This document shows, in pieces, positions 33,111 through 41,277 of a stretch of 64,000 nucleotides of DNA. Below the pieces are notes generated by a model, which saw nothing but the letters and a program-made list of their open reading frames with translations, was not told the origin of the DNA and searched no databases. Location of the stretch: the NCBI RefSeq assembly GCF_047468865.1, contig NZ_JBLGTV010000016.1, forward strand, positions 6,206-70,205, given 5' to 3'. The translations under genes and the position numbers were made by a program. Position 1 is the stretch's first letter; each line of letters starts with the position of its first letter. This stretch comes from Castellaniella hirudinis_A. Its GTDB lineage: Bacteria > Pseudomonadota > Gammaproteobacteria > Burkholderiales > Burkholderiaceae_B.

Positions 33111-34411
33111 AGATCGCGGTGGTCGGGGCGGGCTGGGCGGGGCTGGCCGCCGCCGTCCGCCTGCGCCAGCAAGGGCGCGACGTCCAGGTCTTCGAGGCCG
33201 CCCCCCAGCCCGGCGGACGCGCCCGCCCGGTCAGGCACCCCGCCCTGGGGCAGGTGATCGACAACGGCCCCCACCTGCTGCTGGGGGCCTACCGCGAAAC
33301 CTGCGCGCTGATGCAGTCCCTGGGCCTGGATCCGCATGACGCCTGCCTGACCCAGCCCCTGCGGCTGCAATCCGCCGACCGGCGGCTGCGCCTGCGGTTC
33401 TGGGCCCTGCCCGCCCCCTGGCACCGTTTGGGGGCCGTGCTGGACAGCCGGGGGCTGGAAGGCTGGCGCGGCCGCTGGCACTTGGCCCGGGTTCTGAACG
33501 CCGCCCATCCCGACCGGATCGACCCGCATCTGACGCTGCAGGATTGGCTGGCCCGGCTGGGTTGCCCCGCGCCGCTGCTGCAGCGCCTGTGGGCGCCCTT
33601 GTGCCTGGCCGCCACCAACACCCCGATCGCGCACACCGAGGCGCGCCTGTTTGCCCGGGTGCTGCGCGACAGCCTGGCCGCCGACGCCCGCGCCAGCCGG
33701 ATGCTGATCCCGCGCCATACGCTGCACGCGCTGTGGCCGCAAAAAGCATGCGATCTCCTGGGCCCCCGTCTGCGGCGGCAGCGCGTCCAGCGCCTCGACC
33801 CGGGGCCGGGTTCCGGCTGGCGGGTGGATGGAGAAGCCTTTGACCGGGTGATCCTGGCCACGCCCCCTGCCGCCGCCCAGCGCTTGCTGCGGCCCCTGCC
33901 AGACGCGGCGGCCTACCTGGCCCGCTGGCCAACCTGGCGGCACGCCGCCATCGCCACGCTGCACCTGCGCCTGACGGCCCCCTGGCGCAGCGGCATGGCC
34001 CTGGGCCTGCTGTGGGACGACCCGGACAAAAACGCCTGGGGCCAATGGTTCTTCGACCGCAGCCACAGCGCGGCATCGGCCGACGACCAGACCCTGGCCC
34101 ACGTGGTCATCGGCCGCGCCGACGCGCTGGCCCATGCCCCGCCGGACGCCGTCCGGGCCGGCGTATTGGCCCAACTGCACACCCAGTGCGCCCAACCCCT
34201 GCCCCCGGTGTCGGCCTGGGCCCTGATCAACGAAAAAAGGGCCACGTTCGACGTGACCCCCGGTTTGGCGCGGCCCGGCACCGCGACGGCCTGGCCTGGC
34301 CTGCTGCTGGCGGGCGACTGGACCGACACCGGCTACCCCGCCGTGCTGGAAGGCGCGGTGCGCAGCGGCCTGCGCGCCGCCGCGCTGGCGGCCGGCCCGG
34401 CGTCCGGGTAA
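33107..34411 (+). CDS. hpnE: Hydroxysqualene dehydroxylase HpnE
   Basis: This 434-residue FAD-dependent amine-oxidase-family enzyme starts MKIAVVGAGWAGLAAAVRLR (dinucleotide-binding loop). It has the APQPGGRAR segment near 35-43 and a C-terminal FAD motif LLLAGDWTDTGYPAVLEGA near 398-416. HpnE reduces hydroxysqualene to squalene, the last HpnCDE step. I chose the ATG at 33107, which overlaps the hpnD stop; the longer open frame upstream is a shadow of hpnD. No squalene-hopene cyclase is in the window. Confidence 0.92.
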   Translation: MKIAVVGAGWAGLAAAVRLRQQGRDVQVFEAAPQPGGRARPVRHPALGQVIDNGPHLLLGAYRETCALMQSLGLDPHDACLTQPLRLQSADRRLRLRFWALPAPWHRLGAVLDSRGLEGWRGRWHLARVLNAAHPDRIDPHLTLQDWLARLGCPAPLLQRLWAPLCLAATNTPIAHTEARLFARVLRDSLAADARASRMLIPRHTLHALWPQKACDLLGPRLRRQRVQRLDPGPGSGWRVDGEAFDRVILATPPAAAQRLLRPLPDAAAYLARWPTWRHAAIATLHLRLTAPWRSGMALGLLWDDPDKNAWGQWFFDRSHSAASADDQTLAHVVIGRADALAHAPPDAVRAGVLAQLHTQCAQPLPPVSAWALINEKRATFDVTPGLARPGTATAWPGLLLAGDWTDTGYPAVLEGAVRSGLRAAALAAGPASG

Positions 34412-34446
34412 GCCCCGAACCGGTCGCCGCCGGCGCGCCGCCCGGC

Positions 34447-35523
34447 TCAAGCCGACACGGTTTCCGCGCGGCCCTGGGCCTGCAGCCAACCGAACAGGTC
34501 GCGCGGGTCTTCCTGGTGCGGAGTGACGTCCACCCAACGCCCCACCCCATGCTGGGTGGCCTGGGCGTACAGAAACTGCAGGGCCGAGTAATCTTCCAGG
34601 GCGAAGCCCACCGAATCGAACAGGGTGATCTGGGCATCATCGGCGCGCCCGGGCCGCTGGCCGGCCAGCACCTGCCAGAGTTCGGTGATGGGGAAATCGG
34701 CCGCCTGGTGCTGGATTTCGCCTTCGTTGCGCGTCTGCGGCGGGAATTCGACGAACACCGTGGTCTTGGGCAGGATGGCCGGATCCAGCTCGGTCTTGCC
34801 CGGGCAGTCGCCGCCCACGGCATTGATGTGCATGCCGGGTTCCAGCAGGTCGGCGCTCAGAACCTGGGCGACCCCCTGGTAGGCGGTCACGGTGGTGACG
34901 ATGTCCGCCCCCTTGACCGCCTGCTCGACCGAGTCGCAGACCCGCACGTCCAGATCGGCCAGGCCGCTGGCCGCCAGGTTGCGCTGCAGGCGCAGCGACG
35001 CGCCCCGGTCGATGTCGAACAGGCGGAATTCGCGGATGCCCAGCAGGGTATAGAAGGCGATGACCTGGAAATCGCTTTGCGCGCCATTGCCGATCACCGC
35101 CATGCTGCGGCTGTCGGGCCGGGCCAGCGCCTGCGCCGCCAGGGCTGAAGTCGCCGCCGTGCGCAGGGCCGTGGTCAGGGTCAATTCACTCATCATGCGG
35201 ATCATGCCGGTATCGCAATCCAGCAAAGCCCCGGTGGCCATGACCGTGGGCAGGCCATAGGCCCCGTTGCCGGGATGGCCATTGACGCATTTGAAGGTGT
35301 ATTGCTGGCCATCGCTGATGGGCATGAGTTCGATGGTGCCGGGCTCGGCATAGCTGGCGATCCGGGCGGCCTTGTCGAACTGCGGCCAGCGCAGGTAGTC
35401 GGCCCGCAGGCGGCCGACGAGCTGTGTCACGGCCTCGGGCAGCCCCATGGCGCCCAGCAGGCGGGCGACGTCGTGGGTATCCAGAAACAGGGTTCTGGGA
35501 TTGGATGTGTGCGTGCGTTGCAT
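34447..35523 (-). CDS. Ornithine cyclodeaminase family protein
   Basis: This 358-residue member of the OCD/mu-crystallin family has the NAD-binding motif AVIGNGAQSDFQ near residues 142-153. The substrate segments FKCVNGHPGN near 77-86 and INAVGGDCPGKTELD near 233-247 are those of true ornithine cyclodeaminases, which convert ornithine to proline and ammonia. Related enzymes use other amino or imino acids, so the substrate is probable rather than certain. It is divergent from an Lrp-type regulator, which likely controls it. Confidence 0.88.
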   Translation of the reverse strand: MQRTHTSNPRTLFLDTHDVARLLGAMGLPEAVTQLVGRLRADYLRWPQFDKAARIASYAEPGTIELMPISDGQQYTFKCVNGHPGNGAYGLPTVMATGALLDCDTGMIRMMSELTLTTALRTAATSALAAQALARPDSRSMAVIGNGAQSDFQVIAFYTLLGIREFRLFDIDRGASLRLQRNLAASGLADLDVRVCDSVEQAVKGADIVTTVTAYQGVAQVLSADLLEPGMHINAVGGDCPGKTELDPAILPKTTVFVEFPPQTRNEGEIQHQAADFPITELWQVLAGQRPGRADDAQITLFDSVGFALEDYSALQFLYAQATQHGVGRWVDVTPHQEDPRDLFGWLQAQGRAETVSA

Positions 35524-35590
35524 GGTGGTCTCCGTTTAATCCTTATCCGGGTTCCAGTATGGCGAAAAGCGGAGACAATAACTATCGTCA

Positions 35591-35643
35591 AAAATGCATG
35601 CAATATGGCATAAAATCATCAGAATGCTGGCATTGAAAATGCA
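35591..35643. promoter_or_regulatory. AT-rich AATGC/GCATT repeat array between ocd and lrp-type gene
   Basis: AATGC occurs at 35593-35597, 35623-35627 and 35638-35642, with GCATT at 35630-35634. These make overlapping inverted repeats (AATGC-TG-GCATT and GCATT-GAA-AATGC). The direct copies are spaced 30 and 15 bases apart. The stretch is AT-rich against a high-GC background and sits between divergent genes, as expected for an Lrp/AsnC operator and promoter region. Confidence 0.45.
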
Positions 35644-35740
35644 ATTTGCTTGTTTTCATTGCCGACGCCCAAGACACCCCGGCATGCCGGGCGGGACACG
35701 CGCGGCAAACCGGACGACACACCACGAGGAACAAGGCATC

Positions 35741-36184
35741 ATGAGCAAGGATATTTCGATCGACAGCACGGATCAGCAGCTGATCCGCTTGCTGCGGGCG
35801 GACGCGCGCAGCAGCATCGCCACCCTGGCCAAGCGCCTGGGGGTGGCGCGCGGCACGGTCACCCAGCGCATCCGGCGGCTGGAGGACGCCGGCCTGATCG
35901 TGGGCTACACGGTGCGCCTGCGCCCCGACGTGCAACCGCAGAACATCGGCGCCTGGATGGGCATCGCCGTGGAAGGCAACGACGCCCGCACGGTGATCGC
36001 CAGCCTGCTGGGCGAACCCGGCGTAGCCGCCCTGCACGACACCAATGGCCGCTGGGATCTGCTGGCCGAACTGCGGGCCGCCGACCTGCAGGAGCTGGCC
36101 AAGGTGCTGGAACGCATCCGCCTGATCCGGGGCATCAGCCAGTCGGAAACCAGCATTCACCTGCAAACCTATCGCGCAGCCTGA
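35741..36184 (+). CDS. Lrp/AsnC-family transcriptional regulator
   Basis: This 147-residue regulator has an N-terminal winged helix-turn-helix (IATLAKRLGVARGTVTQRIR, about residues 26-45) and a C-terminal RAM/AsnC ligand domain with the DTNGRWDLLAEL segment near 98-109. I chose the ATG at 35741, which gives MSKDISIDSTDQQLIRLL, the normal family start, over an open frame beginning at 35594. Divergent orientation from ornithine cyclodeaminase suggests it activates that gene in response to an amino acid such as ornithine or arginine. Confidence 0.9.
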   Translation: MSKDISIDSTDQQLIRLLRADARSSIATLAKRLGVARGTVTQRIRRLEDAGLIVGYTVRLRPDVQPQNIGAWMGIAVEGNDARTVIASLLGEPGVAALHDTNGRWDLLAELRAADLQELAKVLERIRLIRGISQSETSIHLQTYRAA

Positions 36185-36235
36185 GCACGCAAAGGGCCGC
36201 AACCCCGAAAGGCGGCGGCTCGGCGGAAAAAAAAA

Positions 36236-37636
36236 CTAGACGGCGTGCCGCCGCAGGTAATCGGCTACCTGCTGCGCATCGCACGCCATCTCCACCACGC
36301 GCTGCGGGCGCTGCTGCAGGTCTTGCAGCCCCGGCGGCACCGCTGGCTCTTGGCCGATCGCCTGGACGATGGTGTCGGCGAACTTCGCGGGCAAGGCGGT
36401 TTCCAGCACCAGCATGGGCACGCCCGGATCCAGGTGGGCCCGGGCCACCTGCACACCATCGGCGGTGTGGGGGTCGATCAGCACCCCGGTCTGTTCATGG
36501 ATGTCGCGGATGGTGGCCAGGCGGTCGGCATGCGTGCTGGCCCCCGAGACAAAGCCATAGCGGGCCGTGAACTGGTCTTGCAGGCTGGACAGGTCGAATT
36601 GCCCGGTTTGCCGCAGCTGATCCATCAGGGCGCGCACCCGCGCGGCGTCCTGGCCCACCAGGTCGAACACGAAGCGCTCGAAGTTGGACGCCCGGGAAAT
36701 ATCCATGGACGGGCTGGACGTGGCGAAGGTCCGGCTGGCCGGGCGCGGCCGGTACACCCCGGTGCGGAAGAATTCTTCCAGCACGTTGTTTTCGTTGGTG
36801 GCCAATACCAGGCGATGGATGGGCAGGCCCATTTGGCGCGCCAAATGGCCGGCCAGGATATTGCCGAAATTGCCCGACGGCACGGCGAAGGACACCAGTT
36901 GCCCCGGGCCCTGGGTGGCCCGCAGCCAGCCCCAGACGTAATACACGATCTGGGCGGCGATCCGCGCCCAGTTGATGGAATTGACCGCCCCCAGGCGATA
37001 CCGGGTCTTGAAGTCCAGGTCGCCCGCCAGGGCCTTGACGATGTCCTGGCATTCGTCGAACACCCCATGCACGGCGATATTGTGGATGTTGTCGTCCTGC
37101 AGGGAATACATCTGCGCCCGCTGGAAGGGGCTCATGCGGCCATGGGGCGACAGCATGAACACCGCCACGCCCTGCTTGCCGCGCAAGGCGTATTCGGCGG
37201 CCGACCCCGTATCGCCCGACGTCGCCCCCAGGATGTTCAAGGTCTGCCCGCGCTTTTGCAGCACGTACTCGAACACCTGGCCCAGGAACTGCATGGCCAT
37301 GTCCTTGAAAGCCAGCGTGGGGCCTTCGGACAGTCCCAGCAGGGACAGGCCCGGCGTCAGCGGCTTGAGCGGGGCGATCGAGGGAAAGACTTCCGGGCGG
37401 TAGGCGGCCTGCGTCAGGCGCAGCAAGTCATCCGCCGGGATGTCGTCGATGAACAGGCCCAGCACCCGGGCCGCCAGCTGGGGATAGGCCAGCGGCCGCC
37501 AGGATTCCAGCGTTTCGGCATCCAGCCGCGGCAGGGTTTCGGGCAAGGACAGGCCGCCGTCGGGGGCCAGGCCTTCGAGCAGGATGTCGCAAAAAGGGAC
37601 AGGGGCCATGCCCCCCCGGGTAGAGCGGTATTTCAA
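36236..37636 (-). CDS. thrC: Threonine synthase
   Basis: This 466-residue PLP enzyme converts O-phosphohomoserine to threonine. The PLP lysine is in GPTLAFKDMAMQF near residue 112, and the phosphate-binding GATSGDTGSAAEYAL is near 137-151. The N-terminal MKYRSTRGG and long form are typical of the bacterial/fungal class. Its start overlaps the hom stop (ATGA at 37633-37636). It is the last gene of alaC-hom-thrC. Confidence 0.95.
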   Translation of the reverse strand: MKYRSTRGGMAPVPFCDILLEGLAPDGGLSLPETLPRLDAETLESWRPLAYPQLAARVLGLFIDDIPADDLLRLTQAAYRPEVFPSIAPLKPLTPGLSLLGLSEGPTLAFKDMAMQFLGQVFEYVLQKRGQTLNILGATSGDTGSAAEYALRGKQGVAVFMLSPHGRMSPFQRAQMYSLQDDNIHNIAVHGVFDECQDIVKALAGDLDFKTRYRLGAVNSINWARIAAQIVYYVWGWLRATQGPGQLVSFAVPSGNFGNILAGHLARQMGLPIHRLVLATNENNVLEEFFRTGVYRPRPASRTFATSSPSMDISRASNFERFVFDLVGQDAARVRALMDQLRQTGQFDLSSLQDQFTARYGFVSGASTHADRLATIRDIHEQTGVLIDPHTADGVQVARAHLDPGVPMLVLETALPAKFADTIVQAIGQEPAVPPGLQDLQQRPQRVVEMACDAQQVADYLRRHAV

Positions 37637-38937
37637 GAGAGATTCTCCACGCGCAAACGGGTCACGTCCGAACGCACGAAAGGCTGGGCCTGCATGGCCT
37701 GCAAGGCGGTATCCACGTCGCCCTCGCGGGCTTCATGAGTCAGGAAAATAATATCGGCCTGGCGGTCGCCATGCGGCTGCTGGAACATCGAGCCCACGGA
37801 AATCCCGGCCCCGGACAGAATCCGGGCCAGGTCGGCCAGCACCCCGGGCCGGTCATCCACGCGCAGGCGCAGGTAAAAACTGGAACGAACCTCGGCCATG
37901 GGCAGGATGGGAATATCCACCATGGCATCGGGCTGGAAGGCCAGGTGCGGCACCCGGTGCTCGGGGTCGGCCATCTGCAGGCGCGCCACGTCGACCAGAT
38001 CAGCCACGACCGCCGAAGCCGTGGGCAGCGCCCCCGCCCCCTGGCCGTAGTACATGGACAGGCCCACGACGTCGCCGCGCACCAGCACGGCATTCATGGC
38101 GCCCTCGACATTGGCCAGCAGACAGTCTTCGGGCACCAGCGTGGGGTGCACGCGCAGTTCGATGCCATCGGGGCGCCGGCGCGTGATCCCCAGCAGCTTG
38201 ATCCGATAGCCCAGACGGGCGGCATGCAGGATGTCCTCGGACGCCAGACCGGGGAGACCTTCGGTGGTGGCCTTGTCGAACTGCACCGGAATGCCGAAGG
38301 CCAGCGAAGCCAGCAGGGTGAGCTTGTGCGCGGCATCCACGCCTTCGATGTCGAACGTGGGGTCGGCCTCGGCGTAGCCCAGGCGCTGGGCCTCGGCCAG
38401 CACCTCGGCAAACGGCAGGCCGCGCTGACGCATTTCGGACAGGATGAAATTGGTGGTGCCGTTGATGATCCCGGCCACCCACTGGATGCGGTTGGCCGTC
38501 AGCCCTTCGCGGATGGCCTTGATGATGGGAATCCCCCCGGCCACGGCGGCCTCGAAGGCCACCATCACCCCGCGCGCCTGGGCCGCGGCGAAGATTTCAT
38601 TGCCGTGCACGGCCAACAGGGCCTTGTTGGCGGTGACGATGTGCTTGCCCTGGTCGATGGCGGCCAGAATACAGTCGCGGGCCAGCGTATCGCCGCCCAT
38701 GAGTTCGACGATGATGTCGATGTCGGGATCCAGGGCCAGCGCCATGCCGTCATTGGTCACGGTGACCGCGTCGCCGACCAGGGCGCGGGCCTTGGCCACG
38801 TCGCGCACCGCCACGGCGGCGACCTCGACGCGGCGGCCCGCCCGGCGGGTGATTTCGTCGCCGTTTTGCGCCAACACCGTCCAGACGCCGCCGCCGACCA
38901 CCCCCAGGCCCAGCAGGCCAATGCGAATCGGCTTCAT
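37633..38937 (-). CDS. hom: Homoserine dehydrogenase
   Basis: This 434-residue enzyme reduces aspartate semialdehyde to homoserine. It has the NAD(P) loop LLGLGVVGGGVW at residues 8-19, the catalytic region AAVAGGIPIIKAIREGL near 128-144 and GIINGTTNFILSEM near 154-167. A C-terminal ACT domain (about 350-430, YLRLRVDDRPGVLADLARIL) gives threonine feedback control. It overlaps the aminotransferase gene upstream by four bases and thrC downstream by four bases. Confidence 0.96.
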   Translation of the reverse strand: MKPIRIGLLGLGVVGGGVWTVLAQNGDEITRRAGRRVEVAAVAVRDVAKARALVGDAVTVTNDGMALALDPDIDIIVELMGGDTLARDCILAAIDQGKHIVTANKALLAVHGNEIFAAAQARGVMVAFEAAVAGGIPIIKAIREGLTANRIQWVAGIINGTTNFILSEMRQRGLPFAEVLAEAQRLGYAEADPTFDIEGVDAAHKLTLLASLAFGIPVQFDKATTEGLPGLASEDILHAARLGYRIKLLGITRRRPDGIELRVHPTLVPEDCLLANVEGAMNAVLVRGDVVGLSMYYGQGAGALPTASAVVADLVDVARLQMADPEHRVPHLAFQPDAMVDIPILPMAEVRSSFYLRLRVDDRPGVLADLARILSGAGISVGSMFQQPHGDRQADIIFLTHEAREGDVDTALQAMQAQPFVRSDVTRLRVENLS

Positions 38938-40121
38938 TTCAGCAGCCCGTCCTTGCGAAACATGTCCTTGATGCCGCGCACCGCCTGGCGGATGCGCTGC
39001 TCGTTTTCGATCAGGGCGAAGCGCACGTATTCATCGCCGTAGTCGCCAAAGCCGATGCCCGGCGACACAGCGACCTTGGCCTCGGCCAGCAGGTGCTTGG
39101 AGAATTCCAGCGAGCCCTGGGCGCGATAGGGTTCGGGTATCCGCGCCCAGATGTACATGGACGCCTTGGGAATATCCACCGGCCAGCCGGCATCGTGCAG
39201 GCCCTTGGCCAGCGTGTCGCGCCGGCGGCGGTATTGTTCCACGACCTCGGCCACGCAATCCTGGGGGCCTTCGAGGGCGGCGATCGCGGCCACCTGCAAG
39301 GGCGTGAAGGTGCCGTAGTCGTGATAGCTCTTGATCCGCGCCAGGGCGTTGACCAATTCCTGGTTGCCCACCATGAAGCCGATGCGCCAGCCCGCCATGT
39401 TGTAGCTTTTGCTCATGGTGAAGAATTCGACGGCGACGTCGCGCGCGCCCGTCACCTGCATGATGGACGGCGCCACATAGCCGTCGAACGTGATGTCGGC
39501 ATAGGCCAGGTCGTGCACCACCAGAATGCCGTGTTCCTTGGCCAGCGCCACGATGCGCTCGAAAAACGACAGATCCACGCATTGCGCGGTGGGATTGCTG
39601 GGAAAGCCCAGGATCATCATCTTGGGCTTGGGGATGGCTTCGCGCACGGCGCGCTCGATTTCCTCGAAAAAGTCCAGCCCCGGGGTCATGGGCACCGAGC
39701 GGATGTTGGCCCCGGCGATCACCGCCCCATAGATATGGATGGGGTAGCTGGGATTGGGCACCAGCACGGTATCCCCGCGATCCAGCGTGGCCAGCATCAG
39801 GTGGGCCAGGCCCTCTTTCGAGCCGATGGTGACGATGGCTTCCGTGTCGGGGTTGAAATCCACCCCGTAGCGGCGCTGATACCAGCCCGTGATGGCCCGG
39901 CGCAGGCGCGGGATGCCCTTGGACACCGAATAACCGTGCGTGTCGGGCCGCTGGGCGGCCTCGACCAGCTTGTCGACGATGTGCGGCGGCGTGGGGCCAT
40001 CGGGGTTGCCCATGGACATATCAATGATGTCCTCGCCGCGGCGGCGGGCGGCCATCTTCAGTTCCCCGGTGATGTTGAACACATAGGGGGGGAGGCGCTC
40101 GATGCGCGGAAAGGTCGTCAT
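38934..40121 (-). CDS. alaC: Alanine-type PLP aminotransferase (AlaC-like)
   Basis: This 395-residue class I aminotransferase has the PLP lysine in FTMSKSYNMAGWRIGF near residues 230-245, the GFPSNPTAQ motif near 170-178 and a C-terminal arginine in EYVRFALIEN. Sequence and linkage to hom and thrC match AlaC/YfdZ, glutamate-pyruvate transaminases found in this position in many betaproteobacteria. The ATG at 40121 is preceded by AAGGA; a longer upstream open frame lacks similarity. The exact amino donor is inferred. Confidence 0.9.
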   Translation of the reverse strand: MTTFPRIERLPPYVFNITGELKMAARRRGEDIIDMSMGNPDGPTPPHIVDKLVEAAQRPDTHGYSVSKGIPRLRRAITGWYQRRYGVDFNPDTEAIVTIGSKEGLAHLMLATLDRGDTVLVPNPSYPIHIYGAVIAGANIRSVPMTPGLDFFEEIERAVREAIPKPKMMILGFPSNPTAQCVDLSFFERIVALAKEHGILVVHDLAYADITFDGYVAPSIMQVTGARDVAVEFFTMSKSYNMAGWRIGFMVGNQELVNALARIKSYHDYGTFTPLQVAAIAALEGPQDCVAEVVEQYRRRRDTLAKGLHDAGWPVDIPKASMYIWARIPEPYRAQGSLEFSKHLLAEAKVAVSPGIGFGDYGDEYVRFALIENEQRIRQAVRGIKDMFRKDGLLK

Positions 40122-40348
40122 GATGATCCTTTGGGGGAAGGCAAAAGCGGGCGGATGATTGCAGTGCAGCAAATCCGATAATCTAGCGCATGCGCCCCGG
40201 TCTCGCAAATCCAGCGGCGCGGCGCGCGCAAAAGGCCGGTCTTGGCGGGATGGCGCGGCGCCCTCGCCACCCCGCGGCCCGGCGCGCGCGGCAGGCCGCA
40301 CGGCGGCGCCCCCACTGCGCTATCATCACAGGAACTCTGGAGTGCACC

Positions 40349-40792
40349 GTGCTACTGCAAAAAGACTTCAATCCCGCCCTGAACACCGTGACAGCCTATG
40401 GGGAACACCACCTGGAAATCAACCAGACGCGCTACGAAACCGCAGTCTGCTTCGGCCCCGAAGGGCCCATCCAGACCCTGGATCTGCACAGCGCCGCCGA
40501 CATCGACGGCGCATTCCTGAAGACCCTGGTGGGTCTGGACGCGCCCCGGGATCCCATGGCCTTCCTGGACGACGCGCCGCCCAGCCTGCCCAAGGATGCG
40601 CCGGAAGTCCTGCTGATCGGCACGGGCACCCGCCAGGTCTTCCTGGCCCCCGATATCATCCGCCCGCTGCTGCGGCTGGGCATCGGGGTCGAGACCATGA
40701 CCACCCAGGCCGCCGCCCGCACCTACAACATCCTGATGTCCGAAGAGCGCCGCGTCCTGGCCCTGCTGCTTCCCGGAGGCCCCACCACATGA
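40349..40792 (+). CDS. Mth938-like domain protein (DUF498)
   Basis: This 147-residue protein belongs to the Mth938/NDUFAF3-like family (PF04430), seen in LLIGTGTRQVFLAPDI near residues 90-105 and VETMTTQAAARTYNIL near 116-131. Function in bacteria is unknown; eukaryotic relatives assist complex I assembly. I assign a GTG start at 40349 because GGAG (40339-40342) lies six bases upstream and no ATG fits. Its TGA overlaps the ATG of the peroxiredoxin gene (40789-40792), so the two are coupled. Confidence 0.85.
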   Translation: MLLQKDFNPALNTVTAYGEHHLEINQTRYETAVCFGPEGPIQTLDLHSAADIDGAFLKTLVGLDAPRDPMAFLDDAPPSLPKDAPEVLLIGTGTRQVFLAPDIIRPLLRLGIGVETMTTQAAARTYNILMSEERRVLALLLPGGPTT

Positions 40793-41259
40793 GTTCCATC
40801 GCCACAGGCCAGGCCCTGCCCCGCCTGACCGCCGAATCCACCCACGGCCCGTTCGATTCCAGTACGCTGCTGGGCCGCCCTTTCGTCCTGTACTTCTACC
40901 CCAAGGACAACACCCCCGGCTGCACCACCGAATCCCAGGATTTCCGCGACCTGCACGACCAGTTCCTGGCGGCGGGCTGCGCCGTCTACGGCATTTCGCG
41001 CGACACCCTGAAATCCCACGACAACTTCACCGCCAAGCAGTCCCTGCCCTTCGCCCTGATTGCCGATCCCGACGAAACCCTGTGCCAGCTGTTTGACGTG
41101 ATGAAGCTGAAAAACATGTACGGCAAGCAGGTGCGCGGCATCGAACGCAGCACTTTCCTGGTCAATGCCCAGGGCATCCTGGTTCAGGAATGGCGCAAGG
41201 TGCGCGTCCCCGATCACGCCCAGGAAGTCCTGCAAGCCGCACAGAACCTGGCCGCCTAG
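40789..41259 (+). CDS. bcp: Bcp/PrxQ-type thiol peroxidase
   Basis: This 156-residue thioredoxin-fold peroxiredoxin reduces peroxides. The peroxidatic cysteine is C45 in YPKDNTPGCTTES. Position 50, where many Bcp proteins carry the resolving cysteine, is glutamine. Other cysteines (AAGCAVY and DETLCQLF) could resolve the sulfenic acid, or the enzyme could be 1-Cys. It is translationally coupled to the Mth938-like protein and followed 18 bases later by the PIN-PhoH gene. Confidence 0.93.
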   Translation: MSSIATGQALPRLTAESTHGPFDSSTLLGRPFVLYFYPKDNTPGCTTESQDFRDLHDQFLAAGCAVYGISRDTLKSHDNFTAKQSLPFALIADPDETLCQLFDVMKLKNMYGKQVRGIERSTFLVNAQGILVQEWRKVRVPDHAQEVLQAAQNLAA

Positions 41260-41277
41260 GCCCCGGAGCCCTTCTCT

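Noticed and set aside
32432..34411. A long frame extending hpnE upstream by about 225 codons
   Set aside because: The added part is the shifted frame of hpnD; hpnE starts at 33107 with an ATGA overlap.
36185..36235. Hairpin plus A-tract between the Lrp-type gene and thrC as a terminator
   Set aside because: The stem is weak (five pairs, loop of eleven) and the T run on the thrC side comes before, not after, the stem.
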